Shown piece after piece: positions 52,599 to 61,013 of a stretch of DNA of 64,000 bases. Under the pieces are notes generated by a model, which had not been told where the DNA came from, ran no database searches, and saw only the letters and a program-made list of their open reading frames with translations. Made by a program: the position numbers and the translations under genes. Position 1 is the first letter of the stretch. Each line of letters begins with the position of its first letter. The DNA comes from Lunatibacter salilacus (GTDB lineage Bacteria > Bacteroidota > Bacteroidia > Cytophagales > Cyclobacteriaceae): NCBI RefSeq assembly GCF_009797935.1, contig NZ_VOLC01000003.1:372001-436000 (forward strand), read 5' to 3'.

Positions 52599-55500
52599 TT
52601 ACCCGTCGCCTTCATCGACCAATTCTCTCAAATCTACGGGTACCACGCGTGAAACTCCGGCTTCTATCATAGTGATTCCGTAAATAATATCCGTACTGGC
52701 CATAGTCCGTTTGTTATGAGTCACAATGATAAATTGTGACTCACCAGAGAATGTCTGAATAATCTGGTTGAATTTGTCAATGTTCGCATCATCAAGAGGG
52801 GCGTCCACTTCATCAAAAATACAAAAAGGTGCCGGTTTTAACAGATAAATGGAAAACAATAGCGAAGTAGCCGTCAACGTCTTCTCCCCACCGGATAGTT
52901 GATTGATGGTAAGTGGGCGTTTACCTTTTGGTTTTGCGATAATTTCAATGGCACTTTCAAGCGGATTGTCGGGATCCAAAAGCCGAAGGTCACAATCATC
53001 TTCAGCGGTAAACAGTGAACGGAAAACGTTGACAAAATTGGCTTTGATCTTACCAAAAGCATCCAGGAATGTTTCCTTGGCGACTGTGTCAATCTCCTTA
53101 ATGGTTTCCATCAGGGAGTTTTTGGCATTGATTAGGTCGTCTCTTTGGGCAATGATGAATGTATGGCGCTCCTTGATTTCGTCATAGGCTTCCATAGCCA
53201 TCGGATTGATGGGGCCTATACGTTCCAATCTTTCCTTAGCCTTGTTTACTTCCTCCCTTATAGTTGCCTCTGATTTCTCCAGATAGGCTGGATCCACTTC
53301 AGGTGCCTCTTCCATCAGTTTTTCCAAATCAATCTCAAATTCAACACTCAGTCGTTCTTTGATACCGTTCATGCGAAGCTTGAGCTCATTAAGTGAGTTT
53401 TGAAGCTCCATTATGATTGTGTCGATGGTATTGAGGGTGCGTTGGTTATCCCTAATGCCTTTGTCGATTTGGTCGATGGAACCCCTATGGGCATAATATT
53501 CCTTTTCTGCTTCTCCTACACCTGCTTCAATGCGATCCTTTTCGGCATACAGCTCAATAAGCTCATCATCTTTGAGTTCGTTATTATCTATCAGATTACG
53601 GATTTCCTGGTCAATCTGACCCAGTTCGGTCTGTGCTTTAAAAATCCGTTCTTTACTTCCTTCAAAATTGTCTTTCTTAAAAGTTATTTCCTGGGAGATA
53701 GCAGCAGTTTTGTTCATCTGTTGATGATACTGTATATTCTCCTCATTGTAATTCTGAGAATGTTTTGAAACTTCCTCAGAGTCTTCTTGAAGTGTTTCAT
53801 TCAGTTCAGCAAGTGAACTTTCCACATCACTGAATTCATTTTTTTCAGCCGCAAGTTCAGGATCAATATGGGATACCTCTTCGTTTAGGCGATCTATGCG
53901 GTCGAGTATATCTTCCTTTTTATTGGCGTTTGAAGAGAGCATTTCGCTCAATTGTTCTTTCTTGGTCTTTACGGAAACCCACTCCTGATTGATTTCATTA
54001 ATTTCCTGCTGCAACGCTTCCACCTCCTTTTTGAAACTTATCTCCTTCAATTTAGACAGTTCGCTCAGGTTTCGGTCCAGATTGGAGCGTATTCCACTGA
54101 TTTTTCGGTTGAGTTCCTTGATTTCTTTTTCAAGTTTTTCCAGATTTTTGGCCCTGCCTATCCGTTTCCCTTCAAAAAGGCCCACAGATCCCCCGGAGAT
54201 ACTGAATTTCCGTTTGATATATTTTGCGTTTTCTGTGATGAAAATGGCGTCCTCATCCGCAGGGATATCCGTTACACCGCCTTTGACAATATATACGTCA
54301 TCCAGGATATAGGTGATTAGCCTCGCGTATTTTTCATCAAACTCAATGATCTCAGTAGCTGGAACAGCATTTGCAAAAATCTTGTTATGGGCTGGCTTAA
54401 ATTTCCCAAACTGTTCCAATACAAAGAAATTGGCTTTGCCCTTTGCCGCATCGCTTAACAAATTAATAGCTGCCACAGCCTCCTGCAATGTGTCCACGAC
54501 GTAATAGTTCATGTACCCCTCCAGGAAATTCTCTATGGTGACCCGGTATTTCTCCTCTGTGGTAAGAATATCCGAAAGGAGTGGAATATCCTTTCCCCAA
54601 TTTGATTGTTTGCGCAAAAACTTGATGGCCTCAGGGAATCCTTCCAAGTTTTCAACCAGCGACTTGGTAAGATTGTATTCATTCTGTCTGGCATCAACCT
54701 TCCTGCTAAGCTGAGTAAGTTCCTCGCGGATGATCTCGCCTGTATGCGAAGTCTCCTCCAATTTTGCCAAGTGTGATTCCTCCTTGCCTTTAATCTGCGA
54801 AAGCGAAACCATTTTGGAATCCAGTGTTTCCCTTATCTCCAGTAATTTGTCTTCAAAATCCGCCAGACTTTCCTCCTGACTGTGGTCGTCGGAAGCCGTT
54901 TTTTCCAACTCCTGCTTCAATGATGACAGTTGAATTTGCTTGATCTCCAAGGATTTGGATAGTTGATAGATCTTGTCCCGTTTTAGCGCAAATTGACTGT
55001 TGAGTACCTTTTGCCTTTCTTGGGTGGCTGTATAGGCTTGTTTTTTGTCTTCATACACAAGCTTTAGGTCCTTCAATTGCATCTCTTTCTCAGCTAGAAG
55101 TTTTTCGGCTACTGATTTTTCCTGTTCAAGAGACTGTATGCTAAAGCTTGCCCTTTCATTGCTTTTCCGATCCTGGAGGAGTTGCTCTCTTAGATCTTGA
55201 GCACGGTTTTCCAGAAAACGAAGCCGCTCATTTTTGATTTTTTTGTCACTTTCAAACTGGCGGATTTTATTTACGTGATCGTTTAGTGATTTTTGGCGGG
55301 AGGACAATACTTTCTCCCGATGGATCAAATCAGCTTTTTGCTTTTCTAACACAGCTTCTTTTTCAGAGACCTGGGTTTGAAGGCTCAGTTTCTTGTCATT
55401 TTCCGCTTGGATCCTCCGGCTCAGTTCCATCAGGGTTTCACGCTGATCCGCCACACTTTTCTTCGCCAAGGCAATGCTGGCTGTTTTATATTCCTTTTTG

Positions 55501-56153
55501 ATCTCGAAGTACCTTGCTGTTTGCTTGGCTTGTTTTTCGAGGGATTTGAGATTCTTGTCTATTTCATACAACAAATCCTCGACCCGGGCAAGGTCAGCGT
55601 CCGTACCTTCCAATTTCCTCAACGTTTCCTTTTTGCGGTTTTTGAATTTGGAAATTCCAGCTGCCTCCTCAAAAAGCTCCCGGCGGGAGTTGTTTTTGTC
55701 ATTAAGCAACTCATCGATCATTTTCAACTCGATGATAGCATAGCTATTCGAATTGATCCCAGTGTCCATAAAGAGGTTGGTGATATCTTTCAGACGGCAG
55801 GCAATTCCGTTGAGGAGGTATTCGCTCTCTCCAGACCGATAGTATCTCCGACTGATCGTGACATGGGTGTATTCGGTGGGCAATAGATTTTTTGTGTTTT
55901 CAAATGTCAGAGAAACTTCCGCCATATTCAGCGGTTTTCTGGATTTGGTCCCATTGAAAATCACGTTTTCCATTTTGTCGGAGCGGAGCATGCGTGTTTT
56001 TTGTTCTCCCAATACCCACCTGATTGCATCCACTACATTTGACTTTCCACAGCCATTTGGACCTACAATCCCAGTAATGCCTTTGTCAAAGTGAATGGCC
56101 ACTTTGTCACCAAAACTTTTAAATCCTCTTATTTCCAGTTTCGAAAGCTGCAT
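52599..56153 (-). CDS. smc: Chromosome segregation ATPase SMC
   Basis: Structural maintenance of chromosomes protein of 1184 residues, the ATP-driven loop-forming core of the SMC-ScpAB condensin. Domains in order: an N-terminal head with Walker A GPNGCGKSN and the QEEAAG-type region (ELFEEAAGISKF), coiled coil, a hinge (about 520-640, with GSVGLFEGKRIGR at its end), coiled coil, and a C-terminal head with the LSGGEKTLTA signature and Walker B CIFDEVDAPLDD. All ATP-binding motifs are intact. It heads a block of minus-strand genes and has its own promoter. Confidence 0.97.
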   Translation of the reverse strand: MQLSKLEIRGFKSFGDKVAIHFDKGITGIVGPNGCGKSNVVDAIRWVLGEQKTRMLRSDKMENVIFNGTKSRKPLNMAEVSLTFENTKNLLPTEYTHVTISRRYYRSGESEYLLNGIACRLKDITNLFMDTGINSNSYAIIELKMIDELLNDKNNSRRELFEEAAGISKFKNRKKETLRKLEGTDADLARVEDLLYEIDKNLKSLEKQAKQTARYFEIKKEYKTASIALAKKSVADQRETLMELSRRIQAENDKKLSLQTQVSEKEAVLEKQKADLIHREKVLSSRQKSLNDHVNKIRQFESDKKIKNERLRFLENRAQDLREQLLQDRKSNERASFSIQSLEQEKSVAEKLLAEKEMQLKDLKLVYEDKKQAYTATQERQKVLNSQFALKRDKIYQLSKSLEIKQIQLSSLKQELEKTASDDHSQEESLADFEDKLLEIRETLDSKMVSLSQIKGKEESHLAKLEETSHTGEIIREELTQLSRKVDARQNEYNLTKSLVENLEGFPEAIKFLRKQSNWGKDIPLLSDILTTEEKYRVTIENFLEGYMNYYVVDTLQEAVAAINLLSDAAKGKANFFVLEQFGKFKPAHNKIFANAVPATEIIEFDEKYARLITYILDDVYIVKGGVTDIPADEDAIFITENAKYIKRKFSISGGSVGLFEGKRIGRAKNLEKLEKEIKELNRKISGIRSNLDRNLSELSKLKEISFKKEVEALQQEINEINQEWVSVKTKKEQLSEMLSSNANKKEDILDRIDRLNEEVSHIDPELAAEKNEFSDVESSLAELNETLQEDSEEVSKHSQNYNEENIQYHQQMNKTAAISQEITFKKDNFEGSKERIFKAQTELGQIDQEIRNLIDNNELKDDELIELYAEKDRIEAGVGEAEKEYYAHRGSIDQIDKGIRDNQRTLNTIDTIIMELQNSLNELKLRMNGIKERLSVEFEIDLEKLMEEAPEVDPAYLEKSEATIREEVNKAKERLERIGPINPMAMEAYDEIKERHTFIIAQRDDLINAKNSLMETIKEIDTVAKETFLDAFGKIKANFVNVFRSLFTAEDDCDLRLLDPDNPLESAIEIIAKPKGKRPLTINQLSGGEKTLTATSLLFSIYLLKPAPFCIFDEVDAPLDDANIDKFNQIIQTFSGESQFIIVTHNKRTMASTDIIYGITMIEAGVSRVVPVDLRELVDEGDG

Positions 56154-56173
56154 GACTGTTAAATTAATCCTAG

Positions 56174-56203
56174 CAAAATTAATCAGTTCATCCCAATAAG
56201 CAA
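56174..56203 (-). promoter_or_regulatory. Promoter of smc
   Basis: On the minus strand TTG (complement of 56201-56203), a 19-base spacer and TAATTTTG (complement of 56174-56181) match the Bacteroidota consensus, about 20 bases before the smc ATG. Confidence 0.55.
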
Positions 56204-56643
56204 GGATTGAAAGCCGGTACCCATAACGAAGTTTGACCCCAAACGGGGGAAAGTGTTGTTGATAGAAAGAAAGAACACTTTGAGTTTTCCTATTGTTTTA
56301 ATTTTTATTTGAATAATTATAAAATTGGGTATAAATTTAGGATGTTTTTTTGTGAAATAACAGATGCATTTTAGCAAAATTAAGTGTAATTGGTGATAAA
56401 AAGGTTTAGTGGTTCAAATTGAACAGGTGATATAGTTTACCTTGGAAATGTGTTCTTTTTTGAATTTTGGCAATTGAAGTATTTCATTTTTGTCAATGAC
56501 AGATTAAATAAATTTGAGTTAACAAAATTATTTTGATTATTGGATTTTTAGCAGTTAATTGAGGGTATGATAAGCGCCGATACCTTTTTGGGGATTTTTG
56601 AAAAGGGATTTTTACGGTAAATAAATTAATTTATCGAGTTACC
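56204..56643. other. AT-rich region between divergent smc and bactofilin genes
   Basis: About 440 bases with long A/T tracts. No open frame, RNA gene or clear hairpin was recognised. No TAnnTTTG element was found near the bactofilin start. Confidence 0.4.
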
Positions 56644-57099
56644 ATGAAACGGAAAGATAAGATGATCTCAGCGAAATTAGACAAAGCTGAGGGTACTTCG
56701 TTTTTTGCCGAAACATTTAAAATGATTGGCAATATATCGGCGGAAAACGACATCCGTATAGAGGGAGTTATCCAGGGAAATGTGTCAACATCGAAAAAAA
56801 TCGTTGTCGGTAAGACAGGCCAAATTTTCGGGGATGTAAAGGCCAGTCACTTACATGTTTTGGGGAAAATTATCGGAGAAATCTATATATCAGATTTAGT
56901 TAAAATCGGTTCCTCCGCTGTCGTGGAGGGTGGCATTATATCTCGAAACATTCAAATAGAACTTGGGGCCATCGTAGAGGCTACGTTAAAAAAACTGGTA
57001 GCAACCACTACAGAAGATCAATTGAGTGAATTGAAAAATTATGCTGAAATAGAAAAAAGAAGAGGTTTGACCCTGGAGTTAGGATCAAACCTCCTTTGA
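56644..57099 (+). CDS. Bactofilin family polymer-forming protein
   Basis: A 151-residue cytoskeletal protein. A short charged N-terminal tail precedes a right-handed beta-helix (about 25-120) made of hydrophobic repeats such as EGVIQGNVSTSKKIVVG, GQIFGDVKASHLHVLG and GSSAVVEGGI, the DUF583 signature. Bactofilins polymerise without nucleotide and are used in cell shape, stalk formation or the positioning of wall enzymes; the role here is not readable. No peptidase or transglycosylase gene is adjacent. Its 3' end overlaps a short inverted repeat that may aid termination. Confidence 0.92.
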   Translation: MKRKDKMISAKLDKAEGTSFFAETFKMIGNISAENDIRIEGVIQGNVSTSKKIVVGKTGQIFGDVKASHLHVLGKIIGEIYISDLVKIGSSAVVEGGIISRNIQIELGAIVEATLKKLVATTTEDQLSELKNYAEIEKRRGLTLELGSNLL

Positions 57100-57129
57100 T
57101 ATTTGTTAACGGTTTCTGCATCAAAAAAA

Positions 57130-57666
57130 TCAGCTTTTGAAGGAGGCCTTGTGAAGTGCTTGTTCGTTTAGGATGATTTTCCCCAAGTTTGCCAATACCG
57201 CTTTCATGTTTCTTTCGCCTGGATTGATTCCATTTATAATTATTCGGGCTACTCCCAAACCATCCACCAAATAAATGGGATCCTTAATTTCTTTTTTTGT
57301 ACGTTTTATTTCATCATAAAGCATGGTATCAAATGTGTTGTCAGCTTGGTAAAAGACAGGAAACACATTTTCATCGCACAAATAGGAATTGATCCAGTTC
57401 GTACAAGCTAAGTGCTCTTCGAAGGAGCGGCTACTGAAACCTACGAGCTGGCAATTGAGTTCTCTCAAGTTCACCAAAGCATCGATTAATTCGACCTTTT
57501 CTGTTCGGTTGCCGGGGATCATGTCATATGGGTTGCTGTAGATCAACATCCATTTATTTTTGTACAACCTATTCAAATAGGTGTTTCCAAAATGGGTTTT
57601 CACGACTACATTCGGGAATGTTTTATTTACCCATACCAAGTTGTTTTGACCATCAGAATTTCTCAT
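57130..57666 (-). CDS. Peroxiredoxin-like protein lacking the peroxidatic cysteine
   Basis: A 178-residue protein with the thioredoxin fold of 1-Cys (Prx6-type) peroxiredoxins: FPNVVVKTHFGN at the start, the strand-helix entry NKWMLIYSNPYDM, and GFSSRSFEEHLACTNWIN further on. The active-site motif that normally reads PVCTTE is PGNRTE here, so Asn53 replaces the peroxidatic Cys. Cysteines occur elsewhere (NCQL, LACT, YLCD) but not at that site. Peroxide reduction by the known mechanism is therefore unlikely; a regulatory, chaperone or binding role is possible (inference). It is convergent with the bactofilin gene, with 30 bp between the stops. Confidence 0.8.
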   Translation of the reverse strand: MRNSDGQNNLVWVNKTFPNVVVKTHFGNTYLNRLYKNKWMLIYSNPYDMIPGNRTEKVELIDALVNLRELNCQLVGFSSRSFEEHLACTNWINSYLCDENVFPVFYQADNTFDTMLYDEIKRTKKEIKDPIYLVDGLGVARIIINGINPGERNMKAVLANLGKIILNEQALHKASFKS

Positions 57667-57974
57667 TTTTCATCAGAATTTTGCTGTTAATTTATATATA
57701 CCTGCTATCTTAGTGAAAGATAATAAATAAATAGTAAAAAAGGTTATGTGAAAAACTATTTTTTAGTCAAAACTGACAAAAATCAGTTATTTTTAATTTT
57801 GACAATCGTATGTGGATTAAATTTAACTCATTAAATATGAAAAGTGATTTAGTTAAGATGCAAATCGAATTTCCCGTGTGGGTTGTTCAGTTGATCACTT
57901 GGGATTCTAATGGGGTTTTTTAGCGGTTATGGATAATTTTTTTTAACTTACGACCCAATTATCACCAATTATCT
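57667..57974. other. AT-rich intergenic region
   Basis: Just over 300 bases between the divergent peroxiredoxin-like gene and the small membrane-anchored protein gene. No RNA gene, strong hairpin or TAnnTTTG promoter was recognised. Confidence 0.4.
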
Positions 57975-58508
57975 ATGGATTCAGGTACCGTATTTTATAT
58001 AATCGCAGTCATCATCTATTTCCTCTACACGGCCTTTCAACAAAGAAAGGCTAAAAATAAAGAGGCGGATGGGGATTCCCTTCCAGATTCTCCTCCTCAG
58101 GAGGCCCCACCCAAAGGATCATTTGACGACATACTGAGGGAAATCCGACGGCAACAGGAAGAGCGAGAACGGGATATTGTAATTGCAGGAGAAAAGTCCA
58201 GGCCTGCATCGAAAGAGGATGCTGAGTTGGAACCTGTGTATATAGAGGAGGAGATAGACGAACCTTCTTACCCTTCCAAGAAACCAGAATCAACCTATAA
58301 GGACCCATACCGAAGTTTATCTGAGTCAAGACCTCTTGTGAAGCTGGATGATCAGGTGGATATACACGAAGATGTAAAAATACTTGGGAAAGTGGAATCC
58401 TCCTTCGAAAGCCAGACGACCAACCCCTATGCAACGCTACTCAAGAATCCCCAAACCTTGGTAGATGCCATTGTCGTGTCAGCTATTCTCGAACGAAAGC
58501 ATTTTTAG
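57975..58508 (+). CDS. Small membrane-anchored protein with acidic tail
   Basis: A 177-residue protein of unknown function. One N-terminal membrane helix (about 5-22) is followed by a charged linker with proline-rich and glutamate-rich patches (LPDSPPQEAPP; RRQQEERERD) and a short conserved-looking C terminus (NPYATLLKNPQTLVDAIVVSAILERKHF-like, about 150-177). Similar single-helix proteins with this C terminus appear in Bacteroidota just before transporter or repair genes (recalled). It is 40 bp upstream of the Nramp gene and probably co-transcribed, so a partner role is possible. Confidence 0.7.
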   Translation: MDSGTVFYIIAVIIYFLYTAFQQRKAKNKEADGDSLPDSPPQEAPPKGSFDDILREIRRQQEERERDIVIAGEKSRPASKEDAELEPVYIEEEIDEPSYPSKKPESTYKDPYRSLSESRPLVKLDDQVDIHEDVKILGKVESSFESQTTNPYATLLKNPQTLVDAIVVSAILERKHF

Positions 58509-58548
58509 TTGCCAGTTTATCCTGGCTTAACCTTCAATATATTAGTAA

Positions 58549-59763
58549 ATGGAAATAACATCCGGCGTAAAACGATCCTGGTGGCGTTCTCTTGGTCCTG
58601 GTTTGATTACAGCCGCCCTGGTATTTGGGCCGGGAAGCCTTACAGTCATGTCAAAACTAGGTGCTATCCATGGCTATGATCTCCTTTGGGTTCTTGTTAT
58701 CACAACAATTCTCATGATGGCTTTTACGGCCATGAGTGCCCGTATTGGATTAGTCTCTTCCATTTCTCTTTTGCAACTTTTCAGGAACAAATGGGGAAAG
58801 GGAGTGGCAATCTTTACCGGCCTAGCCATTTTCTTTGTTACGGCATCCTTTCAAGCAGGAAATACGATAGGAGCAGGGATCGCATTTGCCGAATCCTTTC
58901 AAACCAGTGCGGCTCCATGGATTGTCTTCATCTCTCTTCTTGCTATAGGGTTGCTTTTCTTCAAGTCCTTCTATCGGATTCTGGAAAAAGTCATGATGCT
59001 CATGGTGGCCTTAATGTTAATTTCTTTCATTTTTACCGTAATTTTGGCCAAACCTAACTTGATTAACCTTGCGCAGGGCCTTATCCCTACTATACCAAAG
59101 GGTTCCTTACTTCTGGTAATAGCAATGGTAGCTTCCAGTTTCTCCATGGCAGGAGCGTTTTATCAAGCTTATCTGGTACAGGAGAAGGGGTGGAAACTTT
59201 CTGAAATGAAGTTGGCTACCAACGAAGGTCTTTCAGGGATCTTAGTGTTAGGCATGATTTCTGGAATGATTCTGATAAGTGCGGCGTCCATTTTACACCC
59301 GCAGGGAATCCAAGTAACAGCAGCTGGAGATATGGGAAAATCCCTTGAACCGCTCTATGGGAATTTTGCCACAGCGATCTTCATGCTTGGCTTATTTGGC
59401 GCATCTTTCTCGTCCTTAGTTGGCAATGCTACAATTGGGGGAACACTGTTTGCCGATGCCATTTCTCTTGGACGTAACTTAAATAGCTTTCCCGTAAAAG
59501 CTCTTATTACTACTGTTATTCTAATCGGGACCAGTGTAGCTTTGATCTTTGGTAAATTGCCGCTTGAATTGATAATTTTCGCACAGGGAATAACAATTTT
59601 TGCTGTTCCATTTATAGGTTTTGGTATACTGCTTATCGCCAATGATTCCCGGATCATGGGTGAGTATACCAACAAAAAGCGCCACAATATACCGGGAGTA
59701 ATTGGCCTACTTGTACTCTTAGCGCTTGCCGGTACCAATTTTTATTCGCTATTTCTTTCCTGA
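58549..59763 (+). CDS. Nramp-family transporter with altered metal-site motifs
   Basis: An integral membrane protein of 404 residues with about eleven helices, clearly of the Nramp fold (LGPGLITAA at the start of TM1). The two motifs that bind the metal in Mn/Fe Nramps are changed: DPGN of TM1 reads GPGS (residues 27-30), and the MPH(N) motif of TM6 reads MAGA (199-202). The acidic Asp is thus lost. Classical manganese or iron import is uncertain; divergent Nramp relatives that move magnesium or other substrates exist. It is preceded by the small membrane-anchored protein gene. Confidence 0.85.
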   Translation: MEITSGVKRSWWRSLGPGLITAALVFGPGSLTVMSKLGAIHGYDLLWVLVITTILMMAFTAMSARIGLVSSISLLQLFRNKWGKGVAIFTGLAIFFVTASFQAGNTIGAGIAFAESFQTSAAPWIVFISLLAIGLLFFKSFYRILEKVMMLMVALMLISFIFTVILAKPNLINLAQGLIPTIPKGSLLLVIAMVASSFSMAGAFYQAYLVQEKGWKLSEMKLATNEGLSGILVLGMISGMILISAASILHPQGIQVTAAGDMGKSLEPLYGNFATAIFMLGLFGASFSSLVGNATIGGTLFADAISLGRNLNSFPVKALITTVILIGTSVALIFGKLPLELIIFAQGITIFAVPFIGFGILLIANDSRIMGEYTNKKRHNIPGVIGLLVLLALAGTNFYSLFLS

Positions 59764-59811
59764 TTACTTGAGGTATAAAAAAGATCATATTCTAAGGTAC
59801 TAAGAAAAGTC

Positions 59812-59862
59812 AATCAAAAAAAAGAGTCGGTAGTCCAGTTTTTTGAATACTGGACTACCGAC
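59812..59862 (-). terminator. Terminator of the sulfur operon (possibly bidirectional)
   Basis: A perfect 14-bp inverted repeat, GTCGGTAGTCCAGT (59826-59839) with its complement at 59849-59862 and a 9-base loop. On the minus strand it is followed by CTC and eight T. It lies between the convergent Nramp and transporter genes; on the plus strand the T run is weak. Confidence 0.85.
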
Positions 59863-59884
59863 AGATTGTTTATGTGACTTTTAT

Positions 59885-60382
59885 TTAGTTGGGAAGTTTG
59901 TCCGAATATTTCCCATATACCCAAGTGCCTGCAATGGCACTCAATAACGTGACCAGAACTACCGTAAACCCACTTCCTATCTGGGCAAACAGTGGTCCGG
60001 GACAGGCGCCTGTGATGGCCCAACCGAGACCAAAGATAAACCCTCCTATGATCTGGCCTTTACGGAATTCTTTATTTCCGATTTTTACCTTTTCGCCGGA
60101 AATGGTTTTGATGTCAAACCTTTTGATTAATTGGATAGAAATGAGGCCTACTAATATGGCAGACCCTATCACTCCGTACATAAAGAATGACTGTAGCCGG
60201 AACATTTCCTGAATTCTGAACCAGGAGATAATTTCGGCCTTGACAAATACTATCCCAAATAAAACCCCAACGATGAGGTACTTTAGCAAGCTGTCTTTCT
60301 TTTCGCCCACTTGCATATTGGGTGCCTCGCACTCCGCAGGTGTAAGGGGGATATTTTTATCTGATAATTTATTAGTGTTCAT
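59885..60382 (-). CDS. YeeE/YedE-type transporter half (second subunit)
   Basis: An integral membrane protein of 165 residues with four to five hydrophobic helices, corresponding to one half of the YeeE/YedE sulfur-compound transporter fold. The family's cysteine motif is present as AITGACPGPLFAQIG. In full-length characterised YeeE, conserved cysteines pass thiosulfate through the membrane. Here the fold is split over two genes, this one being downstream of the other by 27 bp. It is the last gene of the operon with the porin and persulfide dioxygenase, and precedes the strong terminator. Confidence 0.9.
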   Translation of the reverse strand: MNTNKLSDKNIPLTPAECEAPNMQVGEKKDSLLKYLIVGVLFGIVFVKAEIISWFRIQEMFRLQSFFMYGVIGSAILVGLISIQLIKRFDIKTISGEKVKIGNKEFRKGQIIGGFIFGLGWAITGACPGPLFAQIGSGFTVVLVTLLSAIAGTWVYGKYSDKLPN

Positions 60383-60409
60383 AGTTTTTTGTTTCTTAAT
60401 TTTATGTGA

Positions 60410-60991
60410 TTACAACCCTACAAATTTCATAATATGCGGAAGCAAGAGATGTGTCATTGCAAATCCCCCCAACATGAAAGCTATCGTAGCAATTAAGGAT
60501 GGGAGCTGTAGATTACTCAGACCCATGATGGCGTGGCCTGATGTACATCCGCCGGCATAGCGGGTGCCAAAACCTACCAGAAACCCTCCTATCACAAAGA
60601 AAAAGAGCCCCTTTAAGGTAAATAGGTTTGACCAATTGAAAATCTCCGAAGGCATTAGGGCACTAAAGTCAGTAAGCCCCAACGCCGACAAATCGGCCTG
60701 AGTGCTTTCAGAGATGACAATTGCATCGGGATTAGACAGGAGAAATCCCGCAATTACGCCTCCCAGCAATACCCCCAATACAAATACTATATTCCACATC
60801 TCCTTTTTCCAATCGTAGGTAAAAAAGGGGATACTGGCAGGAATACAAGCAGCACAGGCATGCCTGAGCGAGGAGGATATTCCAAATGATTTGTTTCCCA
60901 AAATTAATAAGGCCGGGACAGTAAGCCCGATTAAAGGTCCCGCCACATACCACGGCCAAGGTTGACTAATCCATTCTATTATTTGTTCCAT
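60410..60991 (-). CDS. YeeE/YedE-type transporter half (first subunit)
   Basis: An integral membrane protein of 193 residues with about five hydrophobic helices. It carries the companion cysteine motif RYAGGCTSGHAIMG, typical of the first half of YeeE/YedE proteins. A longer loop (about 75-115) faces one side. It should assemble with the next gene product into a complete transporter for thiosulfate or another sulfur compound (inference from family and context). It starts 22 bp after the porin gene ends. Confidence 0.9.
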   Translation of the reverse strand: MEQIIEWISQPWPWYVAGPLIGLTVPALLILGNKSFGISSSLRHACAACIPASIPFFTYDWKKEMWNIVFVLGVLLGGVIAGFLLSNPDAIVISESTQADLSALGLTDFSALMPSEIFNWSNLFTLKGLFFFVIGGFLVGFGTRYAGGCTSGHAIMGLSNLQLPSLIATIAFMLGGFAMTHLLLPHIMKFVGL

Positions 60992-61013
60992 TTGTTGTTT
61001 ATTTGTTTTTTAA

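Noticed and set aside
57062-57093. Inverted repeat GAGGTTTGA / TCAAACCTC as terminator of the bactofilin gene
   Set aside because: Both arms lie within the coding sequence and the T run after it is only three bases. Kept as a remark only.
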